From contig NZ_CP011112.1 in the NCBI RefSeq assembly GCF_001190945.1, positions 372,001-436,000 on the forward strand: DNA of 64,000 nt. Reading direction: 5' to 3'. Below are positions 54,289-63,284 of this stretch, piece by piece. The position numbers and the translations under genes are program-made. The stretch comes from Luteipulveratus mongoliensis. Lineage in GTDB: Bacteria > Actinomycetota > Actinomycetes > Actinomycetales > Dermatophilaceae. How positions within the stretch are numbered: the first letter of the stretch is position 1; each line of letters opens with the position of its first letter. The notes beneath the pieces are model-generated. The model did no database searches, had not been told where the DNA came from, and saw only the letters and a list, made by a program, of their open reading frames with translations.

Positions 54289-56037
54289 TCAGGCGGCGAC
54301 GTCCCGGCGGTGGTATGCCACCCACCCGACCGCGGTCAGCACACCTGCGATCACGGTCAGGATGATCAACGGCAGCCACTCCATGTCAGCCCCCGGCAGC
54401 GTCGGCACGTGCCGGAACGGCGACACGTCCATGACCGCGTCGGGCAGCTGGAGAATCGGCCCGATCCAGGCGATGAACATGCACACGCCGACCGCGACCC
54501 AGCCGAGCAAGGACAGCCGAGCGCTCACACCGACACCGAGAGCGGCGACACCGATGACGACCCAGATGGCCGGCACCTGCGCGACCGTGGCACCGATCAA
54601 CGGCATGATCTGGTCGGCGTCGGCTCCGGTCGCGAGGTAGCCGAGAGCCGTAGTCGCGCCCGTGACCAGCATCAGCACGATCGCTCCGCCGAGCGCCCAC
54701 AGCAGGTGCTGGCCGAAGAACTGGGAGCGCGATGTCGCGGTGGCGAGCACCAGCTCGCCGCGCTGCTCGGTCTCCTCCGAGGCCACGCGACCGATGGCGC
54801 CGATGCCGTGCACCGCGGCGATCACGGCCATCAGCGGGATGATCGCGGCGAAGTAGGTGTCGATCAGCGCACCCGAGCCGCCCATCCGCTGCAGGATCTC
54901 CTGGCCGTCCTTGTTGTCCTTGAGCAGATCGAGGATGCCGTCGGCGATGCCCCCGATCGCGAACCCACCGATCGCGAGTCCGACCGACCAGGCCACGAGC
55001 GAGCCACGCTGCAGGCGGGCAGCGAGCGCCGCCATCGTCGACATGCTGCCGCGTGCCGGGCCGAGTCGCGACGGGATCAGCGAAGCGGTCAGGTCGCGGC
55101 GGTTCTCCAGTGCGACCGCGGTGGCGGTGAGTGCCACGATGATGAGGACCGGGATGAGGACCACCCAGGTGCGGTCACCGGCGTACGGCCTGGCCTGCTG
55201 TGCCCAGCCGATCGGCGACAGCCAGCTGAGGAATGACACTCCGTCCGAGCTGTCGCCCAGCGCGCGCAGCAGGAACGCACCGCCGAGGACGGCGCCGGCG
55301 ATCCCACGTGCCGTACGACCGTGCTCGGTAATCTGCGCGGCGACCGCTCCCACGCCCGCGAACACCATCAGGGTCAGCGTCGTCGCCGCACCCGTGAGCA
55401 GCGAGCCGGTGGTCGATAGGTCCTGAGCGATGAGCCCGACGAAGGTCACCACGCCGATCAGCAGACTCCACGCGAAGGTGCCGAGGAGGCCGGCTACGAG
55501 GCTGGCGTGCCGGCCGAGCACGCCCGAGCGCAGCAGCTCCAGTCGTCCCGTCTCCTCCTCGACGCGCGTGTGACGGATGATCGTCAGCAGTCCGACGAGC
55601 CCGGCCAGCGTGCACGTGTAGCCGAGCACGCGCCAGGAGATGAAGCCGCCGGACGTCGACAGGTCGTACGCCGGTCCGTAGACCGCGAGCAGCGACGGGT
55701 TGCTGGCCACGTCAGCGGTGGCGCCGGCACGGTCGGCCGCGGTCGGGTAGAGCGTCTCGTAGCTGCCGACCGTGACGAGCGGCATCAGGATGAGGCAGAA
55801 CGCCCAGATCGGCCACCACAGGCGGTCGCGCCGCAGCTGCAGTCGCAGCAGGTGTCGTACGCCGACCAGCCCGCCTCCCTTCGCTGGTCGGGTCCCGTCC
55901 TTCGCTGATCGAGTAGCCGGAGCGCTAGCGGAGGCGTATCGAGACCCGGTGCGTTCTTGGTCCGGTCTCGATACGGGCTCGCCCTGGGGGGCTCGCCCTC
56001 CTCGACCAGCGGTTCGCTCGGTTTGTCGGCTGCTCAT
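54289..56037 (-). CDS. ABC exporter permease with repeat-encoded N-terminal extension
   Basis: The 582-residue protein has about twelve membrane helices in two homologous halves, as in actinobacterial ABC-2 exporters of the drug or polyketide type ([19 protein letters not shown] at the start of the first half). ATG 56037 overlaps the ATPase stop in ATGA. Residues about 12-45 (including [20 protein letters not shown]) come from repeat copy B, so the true family N-terminus begins near residue 56 (VGVRHLLRL). Expression and folding of this form need proof. The export substrate is unknown. Confidence 0.85.
   Translation of the reverse strand: MSSRQTERTAGRGGRAPQGEPVSRPDQERTGSRYASASAPATRSAKDGTRPAKGGGLVGVRHLLRLQLRRDRLWWPIWAFCLILMPLVTVGSYETLYPTAADRAGATADVASNPSLLAVYGPAYDLSTSGGFISWRVLGYTCTLAGLVGLLTIIRHTRVEEETGRLELLRSGVLGRHASLVAGLLGTFAWSLLIGVVTFVGLIAQDLSTTGSLLTGAATTLTLMVFAGVGAVAAQITEHGRTARGIAGAVLGGAFLLRALGDSSDGVSFLSWLSPIGWAQQARPYAGDRTWVVLIPVLIIVALTATAVALENRRDLTASLIPSRLGPARGSMSTMAALAARLQRGSLVAWSVGLAIGGFAIGGIADGILDLLKDNKDGQEILQRMGGSGALIDTYFAAIIPLMAVIAAVHGIGAIGRVASEETEQRGELVLATATSRSQFFGQHLLWALGGAIVLMLVTGATTALGYLATGADADQIMPLIGATVAQVPAIWVVIGVAALGVGVSARLSLLGWVAVGVCMFIAWIGPILQLPDAVMDVSPFRHVPTLPGADMEWLPLIILTVIAGVLTAVGWVAYHRRDVAA
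55904..56011. repeat. Dispersed inverted repeat copy B
   Basis: GATCGAGTAG then CCGGAGCGCTAGCGGAGG, CGTATCGAGACC on the left, and GGTCTCGATACG to CTCGACCAGC on the right. It lies within the first codons of the ABC permease and is open in that frame. Confidence 0.8.
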
Positions 56038-56936
56038 GACGCCACGTCCTCACGTGTCGTGTAGTGCGACAGGAACAGCTCCTCGAGGCTCGGCGGGGTG
56101 CTCGTCAGCGAGGTCAGCCCAGCCGGGGTGAGGCGCTCGAGGAACTCCCCGATGTGCGCCCCGTCCACGTGCGCGGCCAGCTGATCGCCCTCCACGACCA
56201 GGTCTCGTACGCCGGTCAGCTGGTCCAGCCCGGCCGGCACCTCTCCCTCGACGGTCGCGCGCACCTGGGTCGAAGTGAGGTGACGCATCGAGTCGAGCGT
56301 GCCGGTCTCGACCGTGTGGCCGGCCTTGATGATCGACACCCGGTCACACAGGTGCTCGACCTCGGACAGGATGTGACTGGACAGCAGGACGGTGCGACCG
56401 TTGTCCTTCTCCTCCTGGATGCACTCGCGAAACACGTTCTCCATCAACGGATCCAGGCCACTGGTCGGCTCATCGAGGAGCAGCAACTCGACGTCTGAGG
56501 CGAGGGCGGCGACAAGGGCGACCTTCTGCCGGTTGCCCTTGGAGTACGTACGACCCTTCTTGCGCGGGTCCAGCTCGAAGCGTTCCAGCAGGTCCGCGCG
56601 CCGCTGCTCGTCGAGACCGCCACGCAGCCGGCCGAGCACGTCGATGACCTCACCACCGGACAGGTTGGGCCAGAGGTTGACGTCACCGGGGACGTACGCC
56701 AGGCGCCGGTGCAGCGCAGCCGCGTCGTGCCACGGGTCGCCACCGAGCAGTCGTACGGTGCCCGAGTCGTGCCGGAGCAGACCGAGCAGCACACGGATCG
56801 TGGTGGACTTGCCCGCGCCGTTGGGGCCGAGGAAGCCGTGCACCTCGCCCTCGGCCACCTCCAGGTCGAGCCCGTCGAGCGCCTTCGTCTCACCGAAGGA
56901 CTTGGAGAGGTCACTGACCTCGATCGCGGTTGTCAT
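56034..56936 (-). CDS. ABC exporter ATP-binding protein
   Basis: The 300-residue protein has Walker [11 protein letters not shown]-loop, LSGGE-like NLSGGE and Walker B LLLLDEP followed by TSGLDPL. A C-terminal DUF4162-like domain is typical of DrrA-type exporters. With the downstream permease it makes a two-component exporter. The gene is divergent from a MarR-like regulator, with a TTTCAC-N6-GTGAAA palindrome between them. Confidence 0.92.
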   Translation of the reverse strand: MTTAIEVSDLSKSFGETKALDGLDLEVAEGEVHGFLGPNGAGKSTTIRVLLGLLRHDSGTVRLLGGDPWHDAAALHRRLAYVPGDVNLWPNLSGGEVIDVLGRLRGGLDEQRRADLLERFELDPRKKGRTYSKGNRQKVALVAALASDVELLLLDEPTSGLDPLMENVFRECIQEEKDNGRTVLLSSHILSEVEHLCDRVSIIKAGHTVETGTLDSMRHLTSTQVRATVEGEVPAGLDQLTGVRDLVVEGDQLAAHVDGAHIGEFLERLTPAGLTSLTSTPPSLEELFLSHYTTREDVAS

Positions 56937-56955
56937 GACTTCGACGGTACTCCCA

Positions 56956-56973
56956 TTTCACTGATTTGTGAAA
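56956..56973. promoter_or_regulatory. Operator candidate for the MarR-like regulator
   Basis: TTTCAC, TGATTT, GTGAAA is a perfect 6-6-6 inverted repeat, 19 bases from the ABC ATPase start and 37 bases from the regulator start. A second AT-rich patch (GTCAAAATTGTGTCA) lies next to it. Confidence 0.55.
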
Positions 56974-57010
56974 GTTCCGAACACTGTCAAAATTGTGTCA
57001 AGATGACGAC

Positions 57011-57505
57011 ATGTCCACCACCCAGACGACCTCGGACCGGGCAGCGGCACGCGCCCATTTCGTCGAGGCGTTCGGGGACGAGCTGATCCGGGGCGGCCTC
57101 AACCGGATGCCCGCTCGCGTCTTCGCGTCCATCGCCGCCAGTGACGAGGGACGGCGTACGGCGGCTGAGCTGGGCGAGGAGCTGCAGGCGAGCGCGGCCG
57201 CCATCTCGGGGGCGGTGCGCTACCTCGAGCAGGTCGACATGGTGCGGCGCAGCAGGCCGCCCGGCAGCCGCCGCGACGTCTTCGCTCTGACCAATGACAT
57301 GTGGTACGAAGCGCTCACCCACCGCGGCTCGGTCATCGAGCGCTGGCGCGACATCATGGTCGACGGCACCGATCGACTAGGCCGCGAGACACCCGCCGGC
57401 GAGCGGATGGCGATGATGGCCGACTTCTTCGCATTCCTCGCCGAAGAGATGCCCGCCATGCTCGAACGCTGGCGCGAGCACCGAGAGCAGACCTACGGCG
57501 CCTGA
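57011..57505 (+). CDS. MarR/GbsR-like transcriptional regulator
   Basis: The 164-residue protein has a winged helix (RTAAELGEELQASAAAISGAV, RYLEQVDMVRRSRPPGSRRDV) followed by a long helical dimerisation region. It resembles the GbsR/MarR group seen next to drug-type ABC exporters. It is divergent from one such exporter and separated from it by a palindromic site, so it is the likely repressor of that pump. The true start is ATG 57011, not an earlier frame codon. Confidence 0.85.
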   Translation: MSTTQTTSDRAAARAHFVEAFGDELIRGGLNRMPARVFASIAASDEGRRTAAELGEELQASAAAISGAVRYLEQVDMVRRSRPPGSRRDVFALTNDMWYEALTHRGSVIERWRDIMVDGTDRLGRETPAGERMAMMADFFAFLAEEMPAMLERWREHREQTYGA

Positions 57506-57553
57506 GGCCTTGCTACGGTGAAGTCACGCCATCGACCGTGAGGAGCCGAGCCA

Positions 57554-58201
57554 CTGAGCCTCAGTGAGTACTTCCGCGAACACTCCGTCGAGATCATCAA
57601 TGATGCGATCCGGCACGTGGACCTGACCCTCGCTGCAGTCGCTCTCGCCGTCATCATCGGCGTCGCACTCGGCATCGCCACCTACACGCGAATCTCGTTG
57701 GCATCACTGGCAACAACGACAACCGCGGCCTTCCTCACCATCCCGTCGATCGCGCTGCTCGGGCTGCTGATCGGGCCGTTCGGGCTCGGCACGACGCCAG
57801 TGGTGATTGCACTGGTTGTCTATGCACTGCTGCCGATCACCCGCAACACGATCGTCGGCCTGCGCAGCGTCGACCAGTCACTCATCGACGCCGGTCGAGG
57901 CATGGGACTCGGCCGCCGACGCCTGCTCTGGCGCGTCCGCATGCCGCTCGCGTGGCCAATCATCCTGTCCGGCATCCGGGTGTCGACACAGATCACGGTC
58001 GGCATCGCGGCGATCGGCGCTTACGTCAAGGGACCCGGCCTGGGCAACCAGATCTTCGACGGGCTGGGCCGATTCGGCGCCGCCAACTCGATGAACCAGG
58101 TCCTGATCGGCACCATCGGCATCGTCATCGTCGCCCTCCTGTTCGACCTGGCGTACGTGCTGGTGGGCCGACTCACCACCTCGAGGGGGATCCGTGGCTG
58201 A
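57554..58201 (+). CDS. opuCB: OpuCB/ProW-like osmolyte ABC permease (CTG start)
   Basis: The 215-residue protein has five membrane helices and the permease loop GLRSVDQSLIDAGRGMGLGRRRLLWRVRMPLAWP. This is the glycine betaine/carnitine/choline permease type. Family members start about 21 residues before the first GTG, and the frame there reads LSLSEYFREHSVEII from CTG 57554. GAGGAG stands eight bases before this CTG and a stop codon stands just upstream, so no other start fits. The end overlaps the ATPase start by eight bases. It is the first gene of a four-gene importer operon. Confidence 0.88.
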   Translation: MSLSEYFREHSVEIINDAIRHVDLTLAAVALAVIIGVALGIATYTRISLASLATTTTAAFLTIPSIALLGLLIGPFGLGTTPVVIALVVYALLPITRNTIVGLRSVDQSLIDAGRGMGLGRRRLLWRVRMPLAWPIILSGIRVSTQITVGIAAIGAYVKGPGLGNQIFDGLGRFGAANSMNQVLIGTIGIVIVALLFDLAYVLVGRLTTSRGIRG

Positions 58202-59225
58202 CACCACGCGTACGACGACCGACAGCCCGCGCGCCAAGGGCGTCGGCGGGGAGACGATCGAGCTCGAGGACGTCACCAAGCAGTACGCCGGCCAGGCGGC
58301 TCCCGCCGTCGACCGCATCTCGATGCGCATCCCGGCTGGGGAGATCGTGGCGCTGGTCGGCCCGTCGGGCTGTGGCAAGACCACCACGATGAAGATGATC
58401 AACCGGCTGATCGAGCCCACCTCGGGCCGAATCACCATTGGTGGCAAAGACATTCTGCAGCTCAACGCTGACGAGCACCGCCGCAACGTCGGCTATGTCA
58501 TCCAGCAGATCGGCCTCTTCCCGCACATGCGCGTGCAGGACAACATCGGACTCGTGCCGCGCATGCTCGGCTGGAGCAAGCAGCAGGTCAGCGACCGCGT
58601 CGAGGAGCTGCTCGATCTGGTCGGCCTGCCGGCGGACTACGCGCGTCGCTACCCGCGCGAGCTGTCCGGCGGCCAGCAGCAGCGCATCGGTGTCGCTCGC
58701 GCGCTCGCCGCCGACCCGCCGGTGATGCTGATGGACGAGCCGTTCGGCGCGACCGATCCGATCACCCGCGAGCGCCTGCAGGACGAGTTCCTACGGCTGC
58801 AGACCGAGCTGCGCAAGACGATTGTCTTCGTCACGCACGACTTCGATGAGGCGCTCAAGGTCGGCGACCGGATCGCGGTGCTGCGGTCCCAGTCGGTCAT
58901 CGCGCAGTACGACACTCCCGAGGCGATTCTCGCGGCGCCGGCCGACGACTATGTCGCCAGCTTCATCGGCGCCGGCGGACACATCAAGCAGCTCGCCCTC
59001 ATCCGGGCCGGCGACCTGCCGCTGCGCGCCGGGGCGTACGCCGGTGCCAGCGTCTCGGCGGACGCCAGCCTCCGCGACGCGCTCGACGCGATGCTCGGCG
59101 CGAGCACCGACGCGGTCACCGTGTCCGACGACGGCGGTTCCCTCGGCCAGCTCACGATGACGGACATCATGGCGGCGGTCCGGGGTCGCGACGAGGACGA
59201 GGACGCGGGCGGCGGTACGACGTGA
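58194..59225 (+). CDS. opuCA: Osmolyte ABC importer ATP-binding protein
   Basis: The 343-residue protein has Walker A GPSGCGKTT, LSGGQQQR, Walker B LMDEPFG and TTHD-like VTHD, then a C-terminal regulatory extension of about 100 residues with a partial CBS-like domain (LRDALDAMLGASTDAVTV). It energises uptake of betaine, carnitine or choline. The GTG start overlaps the permease and the end overlaps the second permease by 4 bp. Confidence 0.93.
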   Translation: MADTTRTTTDSPRAKGVGGETIELEDVTKQYAGQAAPAVDRISMRIPAGEIVALVGPSGCGKTTTMKMINRLIEPTSGRITIGGKDILQLNADEHRRNVGYVIQQIGLFPHMRVQDNIGLVPRMLGWSKQQVSDRVEELLDLVGLPADYARRYPRELSGGQQQRIGVARALAADPPVMLMDEPFGATDPITRERLQDEFLRLQTELRKTIVFVTHDFDEALKVGDRIAVLRSQSVIAQYDTPEAILAAPADDYVASFIGAGGHIKQLALIRAGDLPLRAGAYAGASVSADASLRDALDAMLGASTDAVTVSDDGGSLGQLTMTDIMAAVRGRDEDEDAGGGTT

Positions 59226-60025
59226 CCGCGGCTCCCACCACCACCGTCGACCCCCAGCTCGGCCGCCGAGTGGGCGGGGCGGACTCTGCGCTGGGCCGGT
59301 TGCGAGCGCGCTGGAAGGGTCTGGTGATTCGGCCGATCGTGCTGATCGTGGTGCTGGTCGTCCTGTGGCTGTCGGTCCATGGCCGCCAGCTGGACTCCAT
59401 CGAGGCGCGCAGTCTCAACAGACACGAGATCACGACTGAGCTGATGGACCACATCAAGCTGTCGCTCGCCTCCACTGTGCTGACGATCGCGATCGCCGTA
59501 CCACTCGGGATCCTGCTCAACCGTCGCGGTGCGCGGTTCATCAAGCCGATCGGGCTGGGGCTGGGCAACATTGGGCAGGCCGTGCCGTCGATCGGTCTGA
59601 TCGTGCTGCTCGCGCTGTGGATCGGTGACGGGTTCAGGACGGCGCTCATCGCCCTCGTCGTCTACTCGACGCTTCCGGTGCTGCGCAACACGATCGTCGG
59701 GCTCGAGAGCGTCGACCCGACTCTCATCGAGGCCGCGCGCGGCATGGGCATGTCACGCCGTGCCGTGCTCGGTCGGATCGAGCTCCCCCTCGCGGTGCCC
59801 GTCATCCTCGCCGGCATCCGCACCGCGCTGGTGCTCACCGTCGCGAGCGCCGTGCTCGCCACGTTCATCGGCGCTGGCGGCCTCGGAGGTGGCCTGGTCG
59901 TCGGCCTCGGACAGAACCGGCCGATCCTCAGCGTGACCTTCGGCGTGATGGTCGCGGCGCTCGCGCTGCTCGCCGACTGGCTCGGGCTGATCGCCGAGGA
60001 AGTGCTCCGCCCGCGCGGTATGTGA
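59222..60025 (+). CDS. opuCD: Second osmolyte ABC permease (OpuCD-like)
   Basis: The 267-residue protein has a basic cytoplasmic N-terminus and five to six membrane helices. Its permease loop (GLESVDPTLIEAARGMGMSRRAVLGRIELPLAVPV) matches that of the first permease. It forms the heterodimeric channel with that protein. The start overlaps the ATPase stop in GTGA; the binding protein follows after 39 bases. Confidence 0.92.
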   Translation: MTAAPTTTVDPQLGRRVGGADSALGRLRARWKGLVIRPIVLIVVLVVLWLSVHGRQLDSIEARSLNRHEITTELMDHIKLSLASTVLTIAIAVPLGILLNRRGARFIKPIGLGLGNIGQAVPSIGLIVLLALWIGDGFRTALIALVVYSTLPVLRNTIVGLESVDPTLIEAARGMGMSRRAVLGRIELPLAVPVILAGIRTALVLTVASAVLATFIGAGGLGGGLVVGLGQNRPILSVTFGVMVAALALLADWLGLIAEEVLRPRGM

Positions 60026-60064
60026 CCGTTCGACCACTCATCCACTCCAGGAGATGTTGAGAAC

Positions 60065-61039
60065 ATGCGAACTTCCACCCGATCCCTGACCGCGCTCCTC
60101 GCTGTCGTCGCCATCTCGGCCGCGGCCGCTGGCTGCACGGTCTCCGAGGACAAGGACAAGGCGACCGCAGGCGCGGGCTCGATCAAGAAGATCGATGCGT
60201 TGGCCGGCAAGTCGATCCGCGTGGGATCCAAGGAGTTCGACGAGCAGCTCCTGCTGGGCCAGATCGCGATCGTCGCGCTGGAAGCCACCGGCGCCAAGCC
60301 CGTCGACAAGACCAACATCACCGGCTCGGACAATGTCCGAAAGTCGTTGACCGGCAACGCGATTGACCTCTACTGGGAATACACCGGCACGGGCTGGGTG
60401 AGCTATCTCAAGCAGACCAAGCAGATCGCCGATCCGGTCGGACTCTACGACGCGGTCAAGAAGGCCGACGAGCCCAACGGCATCACGTGGTGGGCGCGCT
60501 CACCGGCCAATGACACGTACGCCATCGTCGCCAGCTCGAGCGCCGCGCAGAAGACCGGCGTCAAGACGATCTCGGACTACGCAGCGCTGGCGAAGAAGAA
60601 CCCGGCGCAGGCGGCCACCTGCATGGGGCCCGAGTTCAAGGCCCGTGACGACGGCTTCCCGGGCGTCGAGAAGACGTACGGCTTCAAGCTGCCGACGGCT
60701 CAGACGCACCTGCTGAACGACTCGATCGTCTACCCGACGGTCGGCAAGGGGGCCACCTGCAGCTTCGGCTCGGTGGCCTCGACGGATGGACGTGTGGCGG
60801 CCCAGAAGCTGGTCATCCTGGAGGACGACAAGCACTTCTTCCCGGTCTACAACCCCGCCATCACGATTCGGGCGTCGGTGGCCAAGCAGTACCCGCAGCT
60901 GGAGCAGGTCTTCAGCTCGATCGCGACCAAGCTCGACTCCAAGACCCTGACCACGCTCAACGAGAAGGTCAGCGTCGGTGGCGAGGATGCCAAGAAGGTC
61001 GCCAAGGACTGGCTCAAGGCCAACGGCTACGTCAGCTGA
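60065..61039 (+). CDS. opuCC: Osmolyte-binding lipoprotein (OpuCC/ProX-like)
   Basis: The 324-residue protein has a lipoprotein signal ending AAGC (Cys24) and an OpuAC-type binding domain (GSKEFDEQLLLGQI, LTGNAIDLYWEYTGTGWVSYL, DDKHFFPVYNPAITIR). The Trp and Tyr residues in these segments are typical of the cage that holds quaternary ammonium ligands. It delivers the ligand to the two permeases. Repeat copies C and D follow the gene. Confidence 0.93.
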   Translation: MRTSTRSLTALLAVVAISAAAAGCTVSEDKDKATAGAGSIKKIDALAGKSIRVGSKEFDEQLLLGQIAIVALEATGAKPVDKTNITGSDNVRKSLTGNAIDLYWEYTGTGWVSYLKQTKQIADPVGLYDAVKKADEPNGITWWARSPANDTYAIVASSSAAQKTGVKTISDYAALAKKNPAQAATCMGPEFKARDDGFPGVEKTYGFKLPTAQTHLLNDSIVYPTVGKGATCSFGSVASTDGRVAAQKLVILEDDKHFFPVYNPAITIRASVAKQYPQLEQVFSSIATKLDSKTLTTLNEKVSVGGEDAKKVAKDWLKANGYVS

Positions 61040-61054
61040 CCGGAGCCCCAACCC

Positions 61055-61180
61055 GCTGGTCGAGTAGGCGAGGCGCTAGCCGAGCCGTATCGAGACCACG
61101 CAACCACGAACCCCGAGTCTCCCTGCGAATCACCGGGTCTCGATACGCCTCCACTAGCGCTCCGGCTACTCGACCAACCA
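61055..61180. repeat. Dispersed inverted repeat copy C
   Basis: GGTCGAGTAGGCGAGG to CTACTCGACCAACCA, 126 bases, with inner arms CGTATCGAGACC and GGTCTCGATACG. It is almost identical to copy D, differing at about four positions. Confidence 0.88.
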
Positions 61181-61230
61181 AGCGGCCCGGCGTGTCAGCC
61201 CGCGGAGGGCAGAGGGTCTCGTGGGAAGTA

Positions 61231-61262
61231 CAACCTCGTTGTACAGATCTACAACAAGGTTG
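61231..61262. repeat. AT-rich hairpin between repeat copies C and D
   Basis: CAACCTCGTTGTA (61231-61243) pairs with TACAACAAGGTTG (61250-61262) at 12 of 13 positions. No gene starts close to it, so its use is unclear. Confidence 0.5.
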
Positions 61263-61311
61263 CGCTTCTTCACACACCCCCATCCCACCCCCACCACGAC
61301 ACGCCCCAACG

Positions 61312-61436
61312 CCGGTCGAGTAGGCGAGGCGCTAGCCGAGCCGTATCGAGACCACGCAACCGCGAACGCCGAGTCTCCCTGCGAATCACCAGGTCTCGAT
61401 ACGCCTCCACTAGCGCTCCGGCTACTCGACCAGCGA
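61312..61436. repeat. Dispersed inverted repeat copy D
   Basis: GGTCGAGTAGGCGAGG to CTACTCGACCAGC, 125 bases and directly repeated with copy C. Its right end supplies the V-E-stop of the carnitine acyltransferase gene. Confidence 0.88.
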
Positions 61437-63224
61437 GGACGAGCCGCCGGCGAGGAGGGCTCGGAGCTCGGAGACAACCTCGCGGAGCTGGTCCGCGAAC
61501 AGCTGGAGCGCCTCGCCAGCTTCGCGCGCCGTACAGAGGTAAGCGTTGAATCGGTTTGGTAGCAGGGCATATCCGACGCCAATGCAGCTCTGACCGGTCG
61601 CTCCGAAGCCGAAGTACTGCACGTTGGCCGACGGGACCGCGCTGGTGCTCAAGTAGTCGTCGCGCATGATCCGCCACCCCGGTGTCTCGTAGAGCGCAAG
61701 TGGCTCGGTGGCGCCCAGCTCGGCACCCTGCCGCTGCTGGATCATCAGCAGCTCCCACAGATGCTGCTCGGGGGCGTCACCCGCCTGACACTGCCGTGCT
61801 CGGGCAACGTGGGCGTCGATCGCCGCTCGCAGCGCGGCCCGACGCGCGTTGTCGTCCGCGCCCGGCTCATCCATCGCAACGAGCAGGTCGACCACCTCAG
61901 GGGTCACGACGCGCATGGCCTCGGTGCGACCGTGCCGGTAGTGCCGCATCGCGATGGACTCGTACGTCGCGCCCACGTGACCCTTCGTCCGCCGGTGCGC
62001 GATCTGAAAAGCCATCTGCGCCAACCCATCCGGCGAAACCCCGAGCGCCTTGAGCTGGTCGGTGCCGACGTCCATGGACACCGTGGTCGTGGCCGTCGAG
62101 GCGCCGTAGTCGGCGAACGCGTCACCCGCGTCCTCGACGGCCTTCTCCAGTCGGGTGTCGAGGACGAAGCGGATCGGCACCGGCGCCGGCGTTCCCTGAC
62201 CCTCCGCGCCCGAACGCCCCGACGCCTCCCGAGCCGGCGTCTCGTGCAGGGCATCGACGAGGCTGACGACGGTCGTACCGTCCAGACAGCAGTGCTCGCA
62301 GTTGATCCCGGCTGTCCCGTCCGCGAAGACGATGAACGACAGGGCCTTGTCGAACCACCGGTTGCCGCGGCCGCCGTAGAGCAGCAGGTCGCCGGCAGTC
62401 TCGGCGTCGCCCGGTCGGTCGTCCTCGAGGCAGACGCAGAACAGCGCGGTCTCGATGATGTCGAGCGCTGCCGCATTCGCCGGATCGAGCTGCAGCAAAG
62501 CCTGCCGATCGGCCGCCCACTCTGCACGCGCCAGCGAGGTGAGGCAGCCGACCGACTGGCCCGGCGCGTCAGCGTCGAGCACCGCTCGGAGACCCGCAGC
62601 AATCTCGTCCATCGTGTGCGGACGCCCGCCTTCGCCGATCACGTCGAGCCGGTACATCGCCCCGCGATGCAGCACGACCACATGACGCTCGCGCGACGGA
62701 CCAGGCCAGGCTTCGGCGTACGGCGTCCGCGCGGTGTCGATGTCGACGCCGGGGATGCGGGTGGCCGAGAAGAGGTACTTGTTCTGCTCCATCGAGAGCG
62801 GTGTGCCGCGACGTGTGGCGACGGGGAGGCGTTCGTCGTCGATGAGGGCCCTGTAGCCGAGCGCGCCCGCGATCAGGCCGGACGCCCGCTCGACCTGGCT
62901 CTCCCCGAGGTCCTGGAAGAGGAAGAAGAAGTTGGCGTTGAGAGCGATCCGGTCGCGCCGCCCGAGGTAGCGGTAGGGCCAGAACGTGTCGAGCCAGCTG
63001 GCCACCTCCGGGCGGGCGTCGTACGCCGCGAGCGCCTGGTGCAACGTGTGCGAGGGGCTGTCCGGCTTCAAGAAGTCGGCGACGGCGGCCTCGGTCGTCC
63101 GCAACTCGTCGGCCGTGAGCAGCGGACGGCACCACTCAAGGAAGAGCTCGCAGCTGCGCTCGACGGTCGGCAGCGGGACTCGGGGCAGATCGTCCTCGAG
63201 CGCGAAGGTGCGGGCCTGATCCAT
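61422..63224 (-). CDS. Choline/carnitine O-acyltransferase
   Basis: The 600-residue protein belongs to the choline/carnitine acyltransferase family. It has early LFLEWCRPLL and FWPYRYLG, and the catalytic His in GINCEHCCLDG, followed by a late STSAVPSANVQYFGFGATG and SCIGVGYALLPN. Such enzymes move acyl groups between CoA and carnitine or choline and are rare in bacteria. It lies beside an OpuC-type importer for such compounds. ATG 63224 (AAGGA eight bases before) is preferred over 63233. The final LVE comes from repeat copy D. Confidence 0.9.
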   Translation of the reverse strand: MDQARTFALEDDLPRVPLPTVERSCELFLEWCRPLLTADELRTTEAAVADFLKPDSPSHTLHQALAAYDARPEVASWLDTFWPYRYLGRRDRIALNANFFFLFQDLGESQVERASGLIAGALGYRALIDDERLPVATRRGTPLSMEQNKYLFSATRIPGVDIDTARTPYAEAWPGPSRERHVVVLHRGAMYRLDVIGEGGRPHTMDEIAAGLRAVLDADAPGQSVGCLTSLARAEWAADRQALLQLDPANAAALDIIETALFCVCLEDDRPGDAETAGDLLLYGGRGNRWFDKALSFIVFADGTAGINCEHCCLDGTTVVSLVDALHETPAREASGRSGAEGQGTPAPVPIRFVLDTRLEKAVEDAGDAFADYGASTATTTVSMDVGTDQLKALGVSPDGLAQMAFQIAHRRTKGHVGATYESIAMRHYRHGRTEAMRVVTPEVVDLLVAMDEPGADDNARRAALRAAIDAHVARARQCQAGDAPEQHLWELLMIQQRQGAELGATEPLALYETPGWRIMRDDYLSTSAVPSANVQYFGFGATGQSCIGVGYALLPNRFNAYLCTAREAGEALQLFADQLREVVSELRALLAGGSSSLVE

Positions 63225-63284
63225 GCCCCGCATCCTTGCAACGATTCGCCGCCCAAGGGCGACCCTGGGCGGCGCGGCGCCGGG

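Noticed and set aside
51727-61436. CRISPR array
   Set aside because: The repeats are palindromic, 90-150 bases long, widely spaced and without regular spacers or cas genes.
61166-61582. Minus-strand frame through repeats C and D
   Set aside because: Most of it is translated repeat sequence and the end of the acyltransferase gene in another frame; the KKRNLVVDLYNEVV part is the arm of an inverted repeat.
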